A stretch of 64,000 nucleotides of DNA from JAQGMV01 sp035525455 (GTDB taxonomy: Bacteria > Pseudomonadota > Gammaproteobacteria > Burkholderiales > SG8-41). Where the stretch lies: NCBI GenBank assembly GCA_035525455.1, contig DATLEF010000050.1:8030-72029 (forward strand), read 5' to 3'. Below the pieces are notes generated by a model. The model was not told the DNA's origin. It ran no database searches and saw only the letters and a program-made list of their open reading frames with translations. A program made the translations under genes and the position numbers. Shown here piece by piece: positions 9,591 through 17,466 of this stretch. Numbering within the stretch: the first letter of the stretch is position 1; every line of letters begins with the position of its first letter.

Positions 9591-11009
9591 TCATCGGTTT
9601 CCCGTCGCCCCCTTTTCGCTCGTTGATTCGCGCTCGTCGGCGGCAATGGCGTCCACGACCCGTTCCATTTTCATGAAACGCGAGCCTTTCACGAGCACGG
9701 TCACGTTCGGCGCGAGTGCATTCTTCAGATCTGCAATGAGATCTTCAATCCGGCCGTAATTCTGGCCGCCGGCACCGAATGTTTCGGCGGTGAGCGCTGC
9801 GTGCTCGCCCAGTGTGAGCACACGGTCGATTCGCGCCTCTTTGGCGCAGAAACCCAGTTCGGTATGCATGAGCGGTGCATCCGGACCCAGCTCACCCATG
9901 TCCCCGAAAACGAAAATCTTGGGTCCGACTGCTTGCGCAAGGACCGCGATCGCCGCGCGCACCGACTCCGGATTTGCGTTGTAGGTGTCATCCAGCACGA
10001 CCGATCCCTTGATACCCGTCTTTCTCTGCAAACGACCTTTGATTCCGGAGAAGTGCTCGAGTCCGGCCGCGATGGTGGAGACGGGAATATCGAGCGCAAT
10101 GGCTGCCGCCGACGCCGCCAGCGCGTTGCGAACGTTGTGCACGCCGGGCGCATTGAGACGCGCCGTTGCCTCGCCGCGCGGCGTTTTCAGCACGATTTCG
10201 CTGTCGAGCTCTCGCAACTCGTACGTGCCGGTGACTGCGGCGGGCTGCTCCAGGCCAAAATCGACGCACCGCTTGCCGGTCGTCACCTCTCGCCACAGCC
10301 CAGCGTGGGGGTCGTCCGCATTGATGACGGCCGTGCCTTCGGCCCGCAGTCCTTCGAAAATTTCGCCTTTGGCTCGAGCAATTGCCAGCTCCGAGCCGAG
10401 AAACTCGATGTGTGCGCGGCCTGCGTTCGTGACGAGCGCGACGTCGGGCTCGGCCAGCTGAGTGAGGTAGCGAATCTCGCCCGCGTGGTTCATGCCCATT
10501 TCGATGACGGCGTAATGATGCCGGGACCCAAGCTCGAGCAGCATCAGTGGCATGCCGATATCGTTGTTCAAGTTGCCGCGCGTCGCGAGCACAGCCTCTG
10601 CCGCCTCCACCCGTCCCACACGTACGCTGGCGGCTTCACGCAGGATCGCAGCGAGCATTTCCTTGACGGTCGTTTTGCCGCTGCTGCCGGTGAGCGCAAC
10701 GAGCGGAAGCGCAAAACGCCGGCGCCAGTGCGCTGCGAGGCGGCCGAGCGCAAGGCGCGTATCTTCGACGATGAGCAAAGGCAGCTCGCCTTCAGGCGGT
10801 ATCCCGGCAGGGTCGACCATCGCTGCCGCGGCGCCCGCGCGCGCGGCCGCCGGCACGAAGCCGTGGCCGTCATAGCGTTCGCCCCGCAGCGCGATGAAGA
10901 GATTTCCCGGCTCGAGCGTGCGCGTGTCGGTGCTGACACCGTCGAACCGGATGTCGCTTCCCTGAAGACGCGCAGCGAGAACCGTCGCCGCCTCAGTGAG
11001 CGTCATCAT
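9591..11009 (-). CDS. murF: UDP-N-acetylmuramoyl-tripeptide--D-alanyl-D-alanine ligase MurF
   Basis: Last cytoplasmic Mur ligase; joins D-Ala-D-Ala to the UDP-MurNAc tripeptide. 472 aa from the ATG at 11009 (second in-frame ATG directly after it). N-terminal FDGVSTDTR motif (22-30), ATP loop LTGSSGKTTVKEML (106-119), and the DDTYNANPES segment typical of MurF. The start overlaps the murE stop as ATGA. The 64-nt gap before mraY carries the mraY ribosome binding site. Confidence 0.97.
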   Translation of the reverse strand: MMTLTEAATVLAARLQGSDIRFDGVSTDTRTLEPGNLFIALRGERYDGHGFVPAAARAGAAAAMVDPAGIPPEGELPLLIVEDTRLALGRLAAHWRRRFALPLVALTGSSGKTTVKEMLAAILREAASVRVGRVEAAEAVLATRGNLNNDIGMPLMLLELGSRHHYAVIEMGMNHAGEIRYLTQLAEPDVALVTNAGRAHIEFLGSELAIARAKGEIFEGLRAEGTAVINADDPHAGLWREVTTGKRCVDFGLEQPAAVTGTYELRELDSEIVLKTPRGEATARLNAPGVHNVRNALAASAAAIALDIPVSTIAAGLEHFSGIKGRLQRKTGIKGSVVLDDTYNANPESVRAAIAVLAQAVGPKIFVFGDMGELGPDAPLMHTELGFCAKEARIDRVLTLGEHAALTAETFGAGGQNYGRIEDLIADLKNALAPNVTVLVKGSRFMKMERVVDAIAADERESTSEKGATGNR

Positions 11010-12556
11010 GGCGTGCGCTCCCCCAGCGCCGCGCGCACGACAGCGGCATCGCTGTACGGATGTCGCACGCCCGCGATTTCCTGGTATTGCTCGTGTCCTT
11101 TGCCTGCGACGAGGACGACGTCGCCGGGGCGCGTGCCCGCAATCGCGCTGCGGATCGCATTGGTCCGATCGGCCATCACCGTACACTGTCCATTCGCGCC
11201 TTCGAGTATGTCGGCGATGATCGAGTCGGGCCGTTCGCTCCGCGGGTTGTCGCTCGTCACGATGACTTCGTCGGCGAGATGCGTCGCGATGCGCCCCATC
11301 ACCGGCCGTTTGCCGCGATCGCGATCTCCACCGCAGCCGAAGACGCACACGAGCTTGCCGCGCGACTGCGCTGAGGTCATGAGCTCGCGTAGCGCCATCA
11401 ACACGTTCGCCAGAGCGTCAGGCGTATGCGCGTAATCGACCACGACGAGCGGCCGCCGGCGGCCGCCGTAACGCTCCGTGCGGCCCGGGACGGGCGTGAC
11501 CTTTTCGAGTGCGGCGATCGATTCTTCGAGGCGGCTGTCGCTCGCAAGCAGCACCGCCAGCGTGCCGAGCAGATTGGCCGCATTGAAGCGTCCCACCAGC
11601 GGGCTCTTGATCGCGCTCACGCCCCACGGCGTCGCCACTTCGAACGCAAGCCCTTCGGCACCCATGCGCAGGTTCCGCCCGACGAGTCTTTGCACGCGCC
11701 GGCCGCGCAGCGCGAGCGGCAGGGTTCGATTGAATCCATACCCGAGAACAGAGATGCCGCGCTGCTGTGTCGGTTCTACGAGCTGCGCGCCGAAACGGTC
11801 GTCGAGATTGAGCACCGCATACTTCAACGTCGGAAAGCGAAAGAGACGCGCCTTGGCGCTGCGGTAAGCGCGCATCGTGCCGTGATAATCGAGATGGTCG
11901 CGAGTTAGATTGGTGAGAAGCGCGACATCGAATTCCACGCCGGCGACGCGGTCCTGCGCGAGCCCGTGAGAAGAGACTTCCATGCTGACGGCGCGCGCGC
12001 GCTGGCGCACGAAATCGCGTAGCCGCCCCTGCAGCCACAGTGCATCGGGCGTCGTGTTGACGGCAGGCTCGAGCTTACCCGGCCAGCCGCTGCCCAACGT
12101 GCCGATGACGCCGCACCGGCGTTGAAGGCGCGTAAGCGACTGAGCGACCCAATGGCTGCACGAGGTCTTGCCATTGGTGCCGGTGATGCCGACGGTCCAA
12201 AGCCGCGCGCTGGGATGTCGATACACTTCGGCTGCAATCTCGCCCGCATGGCGCCGCAAGTTCTCGACCGGAACGTTGGTCACTTTCCACGCTCGGCGCC
12301 ACGCGAAATCACGCTTCTCCCAAATGACCGAAGCGGCGCCGCGGCCGATGGCGTCCGCGATGAACTGGCGGCCATCACGCGCCTCCCCTGGATAAGCGAC
12401 GAACGTATCTCCGGGCACGACCTGTCGGCTGTCGCTCACGACTCGCGTCGCCGCCAGCGCCTCGATGGCGGACCAGTCGATCGATGACGCGCGTGAAGCC
12501 GCACCGAGCCTCTGAACGCTGACATCTGAGATCTGCCTTCCTGGCGCCGCGTTCAC
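11006..12556 (-). CDS. murE: UDP-MurNAc-L-Ala-D-Glu--meso-diaminopimelate ligase MurE
   Basis: Adds the third peptide residue. 516 aa, with the DSRQVVPGDTFVA motif (42-54), ATP loop GITGTNGKTS (123-132) and the specificity motif DNPR (in VTSDNPRSE), which in characterised MurE enzymes marks meso-diaminopimelate as substrate. The start codon is GTG at 12556, overlapping the ftsI stop as GTGA. Confidence 0.96.
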   Translation of the reverse strand: MNAAPGRQISDVSVQRLGAASRASSIDWSAIEALAATRVVSDSRQVVPGDTFVAYPGEARDGRQFIADAIGRGAASVIWEKRDFAWRRAWKVTNVPVENLRRHAGEIAAEVYRHPSARLWTVGITGTNGKTSCSHWVAQSLTRLQRRCGVIGTLGSGWPGKLEPAVNTTPDALWLQGRLRDFVRQRARAVSMEVSSHGLAQDRVAGVEFDVALLTNLTRDHLDYHGTMRAYRSAKARLFRFPTLKYAVLNLDDRFGAQLVEPTQQRGISVLGYGFNRTLPLALRGRRVQRLVGRNLRMGAEGLAFEVATPWGVSAIKSPLVGRFNAANLLGTLAVLLASDSRLEESIAALEKVTPVPGRTERYGGRRRPLVVVDYAHTPDALANVLMALRELMTSAQSRGKLVCVFGCGGDRDRGKRPVMGRIATHLADEVIVTSDNPRSERPDSIIADILEGANGQCTVMADRTNAIRSAIAGTRPGDVVLVAGKGHEQYQEIAGVRHPYSDAAVVRAALGERTP

Positions 12557-14283
12557 ACTTCTTCCTTCACTTCAGGCGCGCTCGGGGGCGGCAGCACGAC
12601 GTTGTTCACGGGCGCATCCGGAGGCACCGCAAGGATGCGCAGCGCGCCTGCCATGACCTGGCTGAAAACAGGTGCTGCAACCGCGCCTCCGTAATGCTGC
12701 CCCGCGGACGGTTCGTCGATCATCACCGCAACGATCAGTCGCGGCTTCGACGCGGGCGCAAAACCGACGAACGACGAGATGAATTTGTTGGCATAGCTGC
12801 GGCCTTCGAGCTTGTGCGCGGTGCCGGTCTTGCCGCCCACGCGGTAGCCTGGAATCTGCGCTTTGGGCGCCGTGCCGCCCGGCTGCACCGCGAGCTCGAG
12901 CATCGCGCGCACCGCGCGCGCCGTTTCGGGTTTGAGCGCGTGCGTCATATCGGCTGACGCTTCGCGCTTCACCAGCGTGAGCGGCGCAAGCTCGCCGTCG
13001 TTCGCGAATATCGTGTAAGCCCGCGCAAGCTGCAGGAGCGACACCGAAATGCCATGTCCGTAGGACATCGTCGCCTGCTCGATCGGTTTCCAGGACGCGT
13101 GCGCGCGCAGCCGTCCAGGTACTTCTCCCGGAAATCCCGAATCGGGCACCGCGCCGAATCCCACCTGGTTGAACAACGTCCACATGGTTTGGGCGGGAAG
13201 CGAAAGCGCGATCTTGGCCGCACCGATGTTCGAGGATTTCTGAATCACCTGCGATACAGTCAGCGCGCCATGGGGGTGCGCGTCGTGGATCGTGCGATTG
13301 CCGATGGTGAGTTGACCGGGGCTCGTCTGGATGACCGATTCCGGCTTCACCACGCCCGCCTCGAGCGCCGCCGCCGCAGTGAACGGCTTCAGGGTGGAGC
13401 CGGGCTCGAATAAGTCGGTCACGGTGCGATTGCGCGTGCGCCGCGGATCGAGCTTGCCCCGATTGTTCGGGTTGTACGACGGCAAGTTCGCCATCGCGAG
13501 CACTTCACCGGTCTGGCTGTCGAGCACTACGATGCCGCCGGCTTTCGCGCGATGATCGTTCACCGCGTTTTTCAGCTCGCGAAACGCCAGGTACTGGATG
13601 CGCGCATCGATCGAGAGTGCGAGCTTCGCGCCGTCCTGTGGATTGCGGATGCTCTCGACGTCTTCGACGATATGTCCGCGGCGGTCCTTGATCACGCGGC
13701 GGCTGCCCGCCTTGCCGCTCAAGTCGGACTCGAACGCGAGCTCGAGCGCCTCCTGGCCCTTGTCGTCGACATCGGTGAAGCCGATGAGGTGCGCGGTCAC
13801 TTCCCCCGCCGGGTAATAACGCCGGTACTCGCGCTGCAGAAATACGCCCGGAATGCTCAGCTCGACCACTTTCGCCGCGTGCTCGGGAGGAAGCTGACGC
13901 TTGAGATAGACGAACTCGCGCTTCGTCTCCGCGAACCTGCGTTTGATATCGGCGACGTCGAGCTCGAGCAGATTCGCGAGCTTTACCATCTGCTCGGCTG
14001 AAATCTCAACGTCCGCGGGACTGGCGGCGACCGATTCCACCGGCGTGGAGATCGCGAGCGGTTCGTTGTTGCGATCGACGATCATTCCCCGGGTCGCGGT
14101 GAGTGTGAGCGCGCGCGCATAACGCGCCTCGCCTTTTTCCTGCAGAAAATCGTTGTGCAGACCCTGCAGATAGACCGCGCGCGCGGCGAGCGCGATGAAC
14201 CAGCTCACGAGCAACATCAGCACCAGACGCGAGCGCCAGGGCGGGAACTTGAGCGCAAGCGCAGGAGACGCCGCGAGGTTCAT
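12553..14283 (-). CDS. ftsI: Septal peptidoglycan transpeptidase FtsI (PBP3)
   Basis: Class B penicillin-binding protein that cross-links septal peptidoglycan. 576 aa: membrane anchor at about 18-38, pedestal domain, then the transpeptidase domain with SxxK at S296-K299 (GSTLKP), SxN at 350-352 (KSSNIG) and KTG at 485-487 (GGKTGTAHK). All active-site motifs are intact. The ATG at 14283 overlaps the ftsL stop (ATGA). Confidence 0.97.
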   Translation of the reverse strand: MNLAASPALALKFPPWRSRLVLMLLVSWFIALAARAVYLQGLHNDFLQEKGEARYARALTLTATRGMIVDRNNEPLAISTPVESVAASPADVEISAEQMVKLANLLELDVADIKRRFAETKREFVYLKRQLPPEHAAKVVELSIPGVFLQREYRRYYPAGEVTAHLIGFTDVDDKGQEALELAFESDLSGKAGSRRVIKDRRGHIVEDVESIRNPQDGAKLALSIDARIQYLAFRELKNAVNDHRAKAGGIVVLDSQTGEVLAMANLPSYNPNNRGKLDPRRTRNRTVTDLFEPGSTLKPFTAAAALEAGVVKPESVIQTSPGQLTIGNRTIHDAHPHGALTVSQVIQKSSNIGAAKIALSLPAQTMWTLFNQVGFGAVPDSGFPGEVPGRLRAHASWKPIEQATMSYGHGISVSLLQLARAYTIFANDGELAPLTLVKREASADMTHALKPETARAVRAMLELAVQPGGTAPKAQIPGYRVGGKTGTAHKLEGRSYANKFISSFVGFAPASKPRLIVAVMIDEPSAGQHYGGAVAAPVFSQVMAGALRILAVPPDAPVNNVVLPPPSAPEVKEEV

Positions 14284-14564
14284 CGCACCTCCTCAGCCAA
14301 GGCCTGGGGCGCAACGATCTGAATACGCGAGCCGGGCGCGACGCGCATCCCTAAGTTGCGTGCGGCTATTTTCTCGATGCGCGCGTGCGTGGCCCACGTG
14401 CTTTGCTCGAGCTGGAGCTGTCCCCACTCAATGTCGAGCTGCTTCGCAAGCTCCTGTTCTCTTTGCAGCTCAACGTAGAGTTTGCGTGCCTGATGTTGTG
14501 ACGTGACGATAAGCAGCGCACACGCAATAACGAGGATGAGCAGCACGAGATTGAAGCGTGTCAT
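14280..14564 (-). CDS. ftsL: Cell division protein FtsL
   Basis: Small bitopic divisome protein of 94 aa. A hydrophobic helix (about 5-21) is followed by a periplasmic coiled coil rich in Q, E and L (about 22-60) and the IEKIAARNLGM motif seen in FtsL proteins. The start at 14564 overlaps the rsmH stop as ATGA; the frame is open much further upstream but that part lies within rsmH. Identification rests on architecture plus position between rsmH and ftsI. Confidence 0.93.
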   Translation of the reverse strand: MTRFNLVLLILVIACALLIVTSQHQARKLYVELQREQELAKQLDIEWGQLQLEQSTWATHARIEKIAARNLGMRVAPGSRIQIVAPQALAEEVR

Positions 14565-15517
14565 GGCGCGCTCGACCCCTGCCCGAGTTCCCGGCTCGCG
14601 CCGAGTCGTTCGGCGACGCGCATGATGGCGCTGCGCGCTCGCGGATTGCGCTCGATCTCGGCGTCCGACGCTCGGCGCGCCTTGCCCAGGGTGCGCAGCT
14701 TCGGCTGCGGCAGATCGCGCGCGCGCACCGCAAGGCGCGGCGGCAGCGTATCTGCGCGCGCATGCTCGCGCAGAAAACGCTTCACGATCCGGTCTTCGAG
14801 CGAGTGAAAGCTGATTACCACGAGCCTGCCGCCCGGGTCGAGGAGCTCGACGCATTGCGGCAGGACTAGCGACAGTTCCTGAAGCTCCTGATTGACGTGA
14901 ATCCGTACAGCTTGAAACGTACGCGTCGCCGGATCCTGACGTGGCTCGCGCGTGGGAACGGCTTCTGCCACGAGCGCGGCAAGCTGGCGTGTGGTACCCA
15001 GCGCTCCGCGCTCCCGAGCCGCAACAATCGCTGCTGCAATCTGTTTAGCAAACCGTTCTTCGCCATAGGTCTTGATTACCTCCCGGATTTCGGATTCGGT
15101 CGCCGTCGCCAGCCATTGCGCAGCCGTCGCTCCCGTGGTGGTGTCCATGCGCATGTCGAGCGGCGCATCGCGCCGAAAGCTGAACCCGCGCGCTTCATCG
15201 AGTTGCGGCGAAGACACGCCGAGATCGAGCAGGATGCCGCGCACGCGCGCGATGCCAAGGTGAGCGAGCAGGCCCGCGAGTCGCCCGAACGCACGGTGAA
15301 CGATGGTGAAGCGCGGGTCGTCGATTTCTGCAGCCGCCTCCACCGCCTCGGGATCGCGGTCGAGCGCGACGAGACGGCCTTCGGACCCAAGGCGCGCGAG
15401 TATGAGACGGCTGTGACCGCCGCGGCCGAAGGTGCAGTCGACGTATGTTCCGGCACGCTGCACATCGAGCGCGTCTACGGCCTCGTGCAGGAGGACTGCG
15501 GTGTGCGCGTCGCTCAC
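14561..15517 (-). CDS. rsmH: 16S rRNA (cytosine(1402)-N(4))-methyltransferase RsmH
   Basis: SAM-dependent N4-methylation of C1402 in 16S rRNA. 318 aa from the GTG at 15515-15517, which overlaps the mraZ stop as GTGA and gives the typical SDAHTAVLLHEAVDAL N-terminus. The SAM motif VDCTFGRGGHSR follows; further family motifs are GILLDLGVSSPQLDEA and VISFHSLEDRIVKRF. An upstream in-frame extension to 15607 would run through the end of mraZ and is not conserved. Confidence 0.96.
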   Translation of the reverse strand: MSDAHTAVLLHEAVDALDVQRAGTYVDCTFGRGGHSRLILARLGSEGRLVALDRDPEAVEAAAEIDDPRFTIVHRAFGRLAGLLAHLGIARVRGILLDLGVSSPQLDEARGFSFRRDAPLDMRMDTTTGATAAQWLATATESEIREVIKTYGEERFAKQIAAAIVAARERGALGTTRQLAALVAEAVPTREPRQDPATRTFQAVRIHVNQELQELSLVLPQCVELLDPGGRLVVISFHSLEDRIVKRFLREHARADTLPPRLAVRARDLPQPKLRTLGKARRASDAEIERNPRARSAIMRVAERLGASRELGQGSSAP

Positions 15518-15960
15518 AGGGAGAAGCCTTCGAGCTCCGGCGGGAGGCCTCCGGCATTGAACCCGCCTGCCTTGGCTATCATCTGCTCCCAGTTCTCCTT
15601 GTTCCAAAGCTCGAACTTCTTTCCCTGTCCCACCAGCACCACCGCTTTGTCGAGCTGGGCGTATTCGCGCAACGCTGGTGAAATCAATACCCGCCCCGCT
15701 CCATCCATGTCGACGTCAACCGCAAAACCGATGAGACGCCGTTGCAATTCGCGGACGCGCGGGTCGAGATTGGAAAGGCCTTCGAGCTTTTGCTGGATCA
15801 ACTCCCAGTCGGGCAGGGGATAGACCAGCAGGCAGCGGTCGGCGTCTGCCGTGATGACCAGATGTCCAGCACAGCGCTCCATAAGCGCGTCACGGTGCCG
15901 CGCGGGCACTGCCAGACGGCCTTTAACATCCAGATTTAACTGAGAAATACCCCGGAACAC
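15514..15960 (-). CDS. mraZ: Transcriptional regulator MraZ
   Basis: First gene of the dcw cluster. 148 aa with two SpoVT/AbrB-like halves, including LDVKGRLAVPARHR near the N-terminus and DGAGRVLISPALREYA in the second half. In characterised bacteria MraZ forms a ring and represses its own operon by binding TGGG-containing direct repeats. Such repeats lie 50-75 nt upstream here, which supports autoregulation. It is coupled to rsmH by a GTGA overlap. Confidence 0.96.
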   Translation of the reverse strand: MFRGISQLNLDVKGRLAVPARHRDALMERCAGHLVITADADRCLLVYPLPDWELIQQKLEGLSNLDPRVRELQRRLIGFAVDVDMDGAGRVLISPALREYAQLDKAVVLVGQGKKFELWNKENWEQMIAKAGGFNAGGLPPELEGFSL

Positions 15961-16009
15961 GCGCGCTCCCTCGCGATGGCAAAAAGGAAGGGAGCTATAT
16001 TAATTTTCT

Positions 16010-16034
16010 CCCACTTTCTACCACTTCATCCCAC
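16010..16034 (-). promoter_or_regulatory. MraZ operator: three GTGGG-type repeats
   Basis: Read on the minus strand there are three 5-bp units, GTGGG (16034-16030), GTGGT (16024-16020) and GTGGG (16014-16010), spaced exactly 10 bp start to start. This matches the direct-repeat MraZ box described upstream of mraZ in other bacteria. The first repeat overlaps the -10 element of the promoter, so bound MraZ should block transcription start. Repeat 2 deviates at its last base. Confidence 0.8.
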
Positions 16035-16061
16035 TATATTGAAAACTTGGGAGGGGGTCAA
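16033..16061 (-). promoter_or_regulatory. Sigma70-type promoter of the dcw operon
   Basis: On the minus strand: -35 TTGACC (16061-16056), a 17-bp spacer, and -10 TATAGT (16038-16033). Near-consensus hexamers with ideal spacing directly upstream of the MraZ repeats. Transcription should start near 16026 and give a leader of roughly 65 nt before mraZ. The start site is inferred, not measured. Confidence 0.75.
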
Positions 16062-16168
16062 GCTAAATCGACCCTGTTTCTCTCGTCGCGACAAAGACTT
16101 ACCGCATCCTGCTCAAGTGAAAGCAACAGACGTCGACCAAACTTCTTTTGGGCAAGGTACTAAAGGGC

Positions 16169-16193
16169 GTACTTAAAGTAGAACCTTAAGTAC
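16169..16193. repeat. Perfect 8-bp inverted repeat between rnpB and mraZ promoter
   Basis: GTACTTAA at 16169-16176 and TTAAGTAC at 16186-16193 form a hairpin with a 9-nt loop. It lies about 35 nt after the 3' end of rnpB in the direction of rnpB transcription and about 110 bp upstream of the dcw promoter. It may mark the end of the rnpB transcript, but there is no clear T-run, so a regulatory site is also possible. Confidence 0.4.
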
Positions 16194-16227
16194 GGGGAGG
16201 TGGGAAATCGTAATAACAACGGAAAAG

Positions 16228-16655
16228 GCGAAGCTGGCCGATAAGCCGGGTTCTGTCGTGGACAGCCATTCCTCTGGGCCGGGGATTACTCCACGGCTCA
16301 AGCCACCTACCCGCGAGCTCGGCGGGTCGCGTCATCGCTCGCCTATTTGGTGTTGCTCCCGGTAGAGGTTGCCGCGTTTCACCCTTGAAGCTAGTAAGCA
16401 CTAACCTCAAGACTCGTCTCTGTGGCCCTATTCCTCGTCTTCGACGCCCGCGCCTCGCTGTAGGTCGGGTGTGTCGCCACACCCTTCTTTAAGCGAGACT
16501 TTGCTGCTTTGCAGCAGCAAAGTCGCAAACGCCTCGACGGACGGGTGTTACCCGCTACCGTACCCTGCGGAGCCCGGACTTTCCTCCACGCGCGGCCCCG
16601 ACGAAAACAAAACGCCGGTTAAACCCGCACGCAGCGGCTGCCTGGCCAGCTTCGC
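16228..16655 (-). ncRNA. rnpB: RNase P RNA component, bacterial type A
   Basis: Catalytic RNA that processes tRNA 5' ends. On the minus strand the RNA begins GAAGCTGGCCAGGCAGCCGC, continues with the universal GGAGGAAAGTCCGGGCTCC block, has the CACAGAGAC core (16416-16425) and the GGGTGAAACG core, and ends with CCACGACAGAACCCGGCTTA followed by TCGGCCAGCTTC, which pairs with the 5' end to form P1. At about 428 nt it is longer than E. coli rnpB (377 nt). The surplus lies between the GGTAACACCC segment and the CACAGAGAC core and contains two extra hairpins. Ends are approximate. Confidence 0.95.
16454..16524 (-). other. Hairpin-rich expansion inside rnpB
   Basis: Two strong hairpins sit in the P8/P9 region of the RNA. 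One has an 11-bp perfect stem (16497-16507 with 16514-16524, 6-nt loop). The other has a 7-bp stem closed by a four-base GCGA (GNRA) loop (16467-16473 with 16478-16484), inside an outer CTCGCT/AGCGAG stem (16454-16459 with 16492-16497). The span from 16426 to 16540 is about 115 nt, where E. coli has about 25 nt. Confidence 0.6.
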
Positions 16656-16760
16656 ACCGTAGTTTAACAAGCGCGGCTGCCCTAAGTTCCTGCAACTGGG
16701 CGCGAATTTTGCGGTTCTAACTTATTGGGCCGGCACATCGCCCGGCCGGAGGGAGGAATC

Positions 16761-17279
16761 ATGCTGATGCGGCGTAGGCTCTACTTCGTGCTCCCCGATG
16801 TGGCGAGCGCGCGGTCGATGCTCAACGAAATGCTGCTCGCCCGTATCGAAGTGAAGCACATCCACTTCCTGTCGCGGCGCGACACGTTGCCGGACGATTT
16901 GCCCGAAGCGAACGTCCTGCAAAAAACGGACATCGTGCACGGCGCGCAGATGGGCATAGGTATCGGCGGTATCGTCGGCGCAGTCGCGGGCGCGTTGGTT
17001 GTTTTCTTCCCGCCCGAAGGCGTCACGCTGAAGCTCTTTACCATTCTTGTCGTCGCGATTGCCGGTGCGCTCTTCGGTGCGTGGGCCTCCAGCATGGTCG
17101 CGAGCTCGGTACCGAATTCGCGCCTCAAAGCTTTCCAGCGCGACATGGCAGCGGGCAAGGTGCTGATGATGATCGACGTGCCAATGTCGCGCGTTCAGGA
17201 GATCTGCGAGCTCGTTTCGAGCAAGCATCCTGAAGCAGCGTCGGGCGGTTTCGAGCCGACGATACCCGCGTTTCCGTAA
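16761..17279 (+). CDS. Small membrane protein, DUF1269-like
   Basis: 172 aa from the ATG at 16761, which follows a strong GGAGGGAGGA ribosome binding site. The N-terminus is soluble (LYFVLPDVASARSMLNEML). A central glycine-rich helical pair (about 63-110, with GIGIGGIVGAVAGALVVFF and a second helix ending in ASSMVASS) looks like a membrane hairpin, followed by a soluble C-terminus. The shape resembles DUF1269 proteins of unknown function; this is recognition from memory and moderate. It is convergent with pyrC, and a repeat element starts 39 bp after its stop. Confidence 0.75.
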   Translation: MLMRRRLYFVLPDVASARSMLNEMLLARIEVKHIHFLSRRDTLPDDLPEANVLQKTDIVHGAQMGIGIGGIVGAVAGALVVFFPPEGVTLKLFTILVVAIAGALFGAWASSMVASSVPNSRLKAFQRDMAAGKVLMMIDVPMSRVQEICELVSSKHPEAASGGFEPTIPAFP

Positions 17280-17317
17280 CACTGTTACGGGCCGCGGGGC
17301 CGTCGGCTTGGCGGTGA

Positions 17318-17374
17318 ACGAACAGAGGGAAACCCATGGTTTCCCTCCGTAACCTCCCCTTCCTTCGGCTCGCT
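17318..17374 (+). repeat. Dispersed intergenic repeat, copy A
   Basis: Bases 17318-17365 match the reverse complement of 33940-33987 at 47 of 48 positions. It contains the hairpin AGGGAAAC-N5-GTTTCCCT followed by a pyrimidine-rich arm ending CCTTCCTTCGGCTCGCT. It starts 39 bp after the stop of the membrane protein gene and points the same way. Confidence 0.8.
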
Positions 17375-17404
17375 ACGCTCTCTCCGCTGCCTAGGTCACG
17401 GGAG

Positions 17405-17458
17405 CAACGGAGGAAACCAGTTGGTTTCTCTCCGTTACCTCCCTTCCTTCGGCTCGCC
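17405..17458 (+). repeat. Dispersed intergenic repeat, diverged copy B
   Basis: A second, diverged copy in tandem with copy A. It has a hairpin of the same design (GGAAACC-AGTT-GGTTTC core) and the same arm, CTCCGTTACCTCCCTTCCTT then CGGCTCGCC. It lies just beyond the pyrC stop, so the pair fills the space between two convergent genes and may help end transcription from one or both sides. Confidence 0.65.
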
Positions 17459-17466
17459 GCCTTCGC

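Noticed and set aside
16186..16662. Short ORFs on both strands within 16186-16662
   Set aside because: The region is RNase P RNA; the conserved RNA core explains it.
17318..17458. CRISPR array or insertion sequence
   Set aside because: Only two imperfect tandem units with one distant copy, no spacers of uniform size, no cas or transposase gene.
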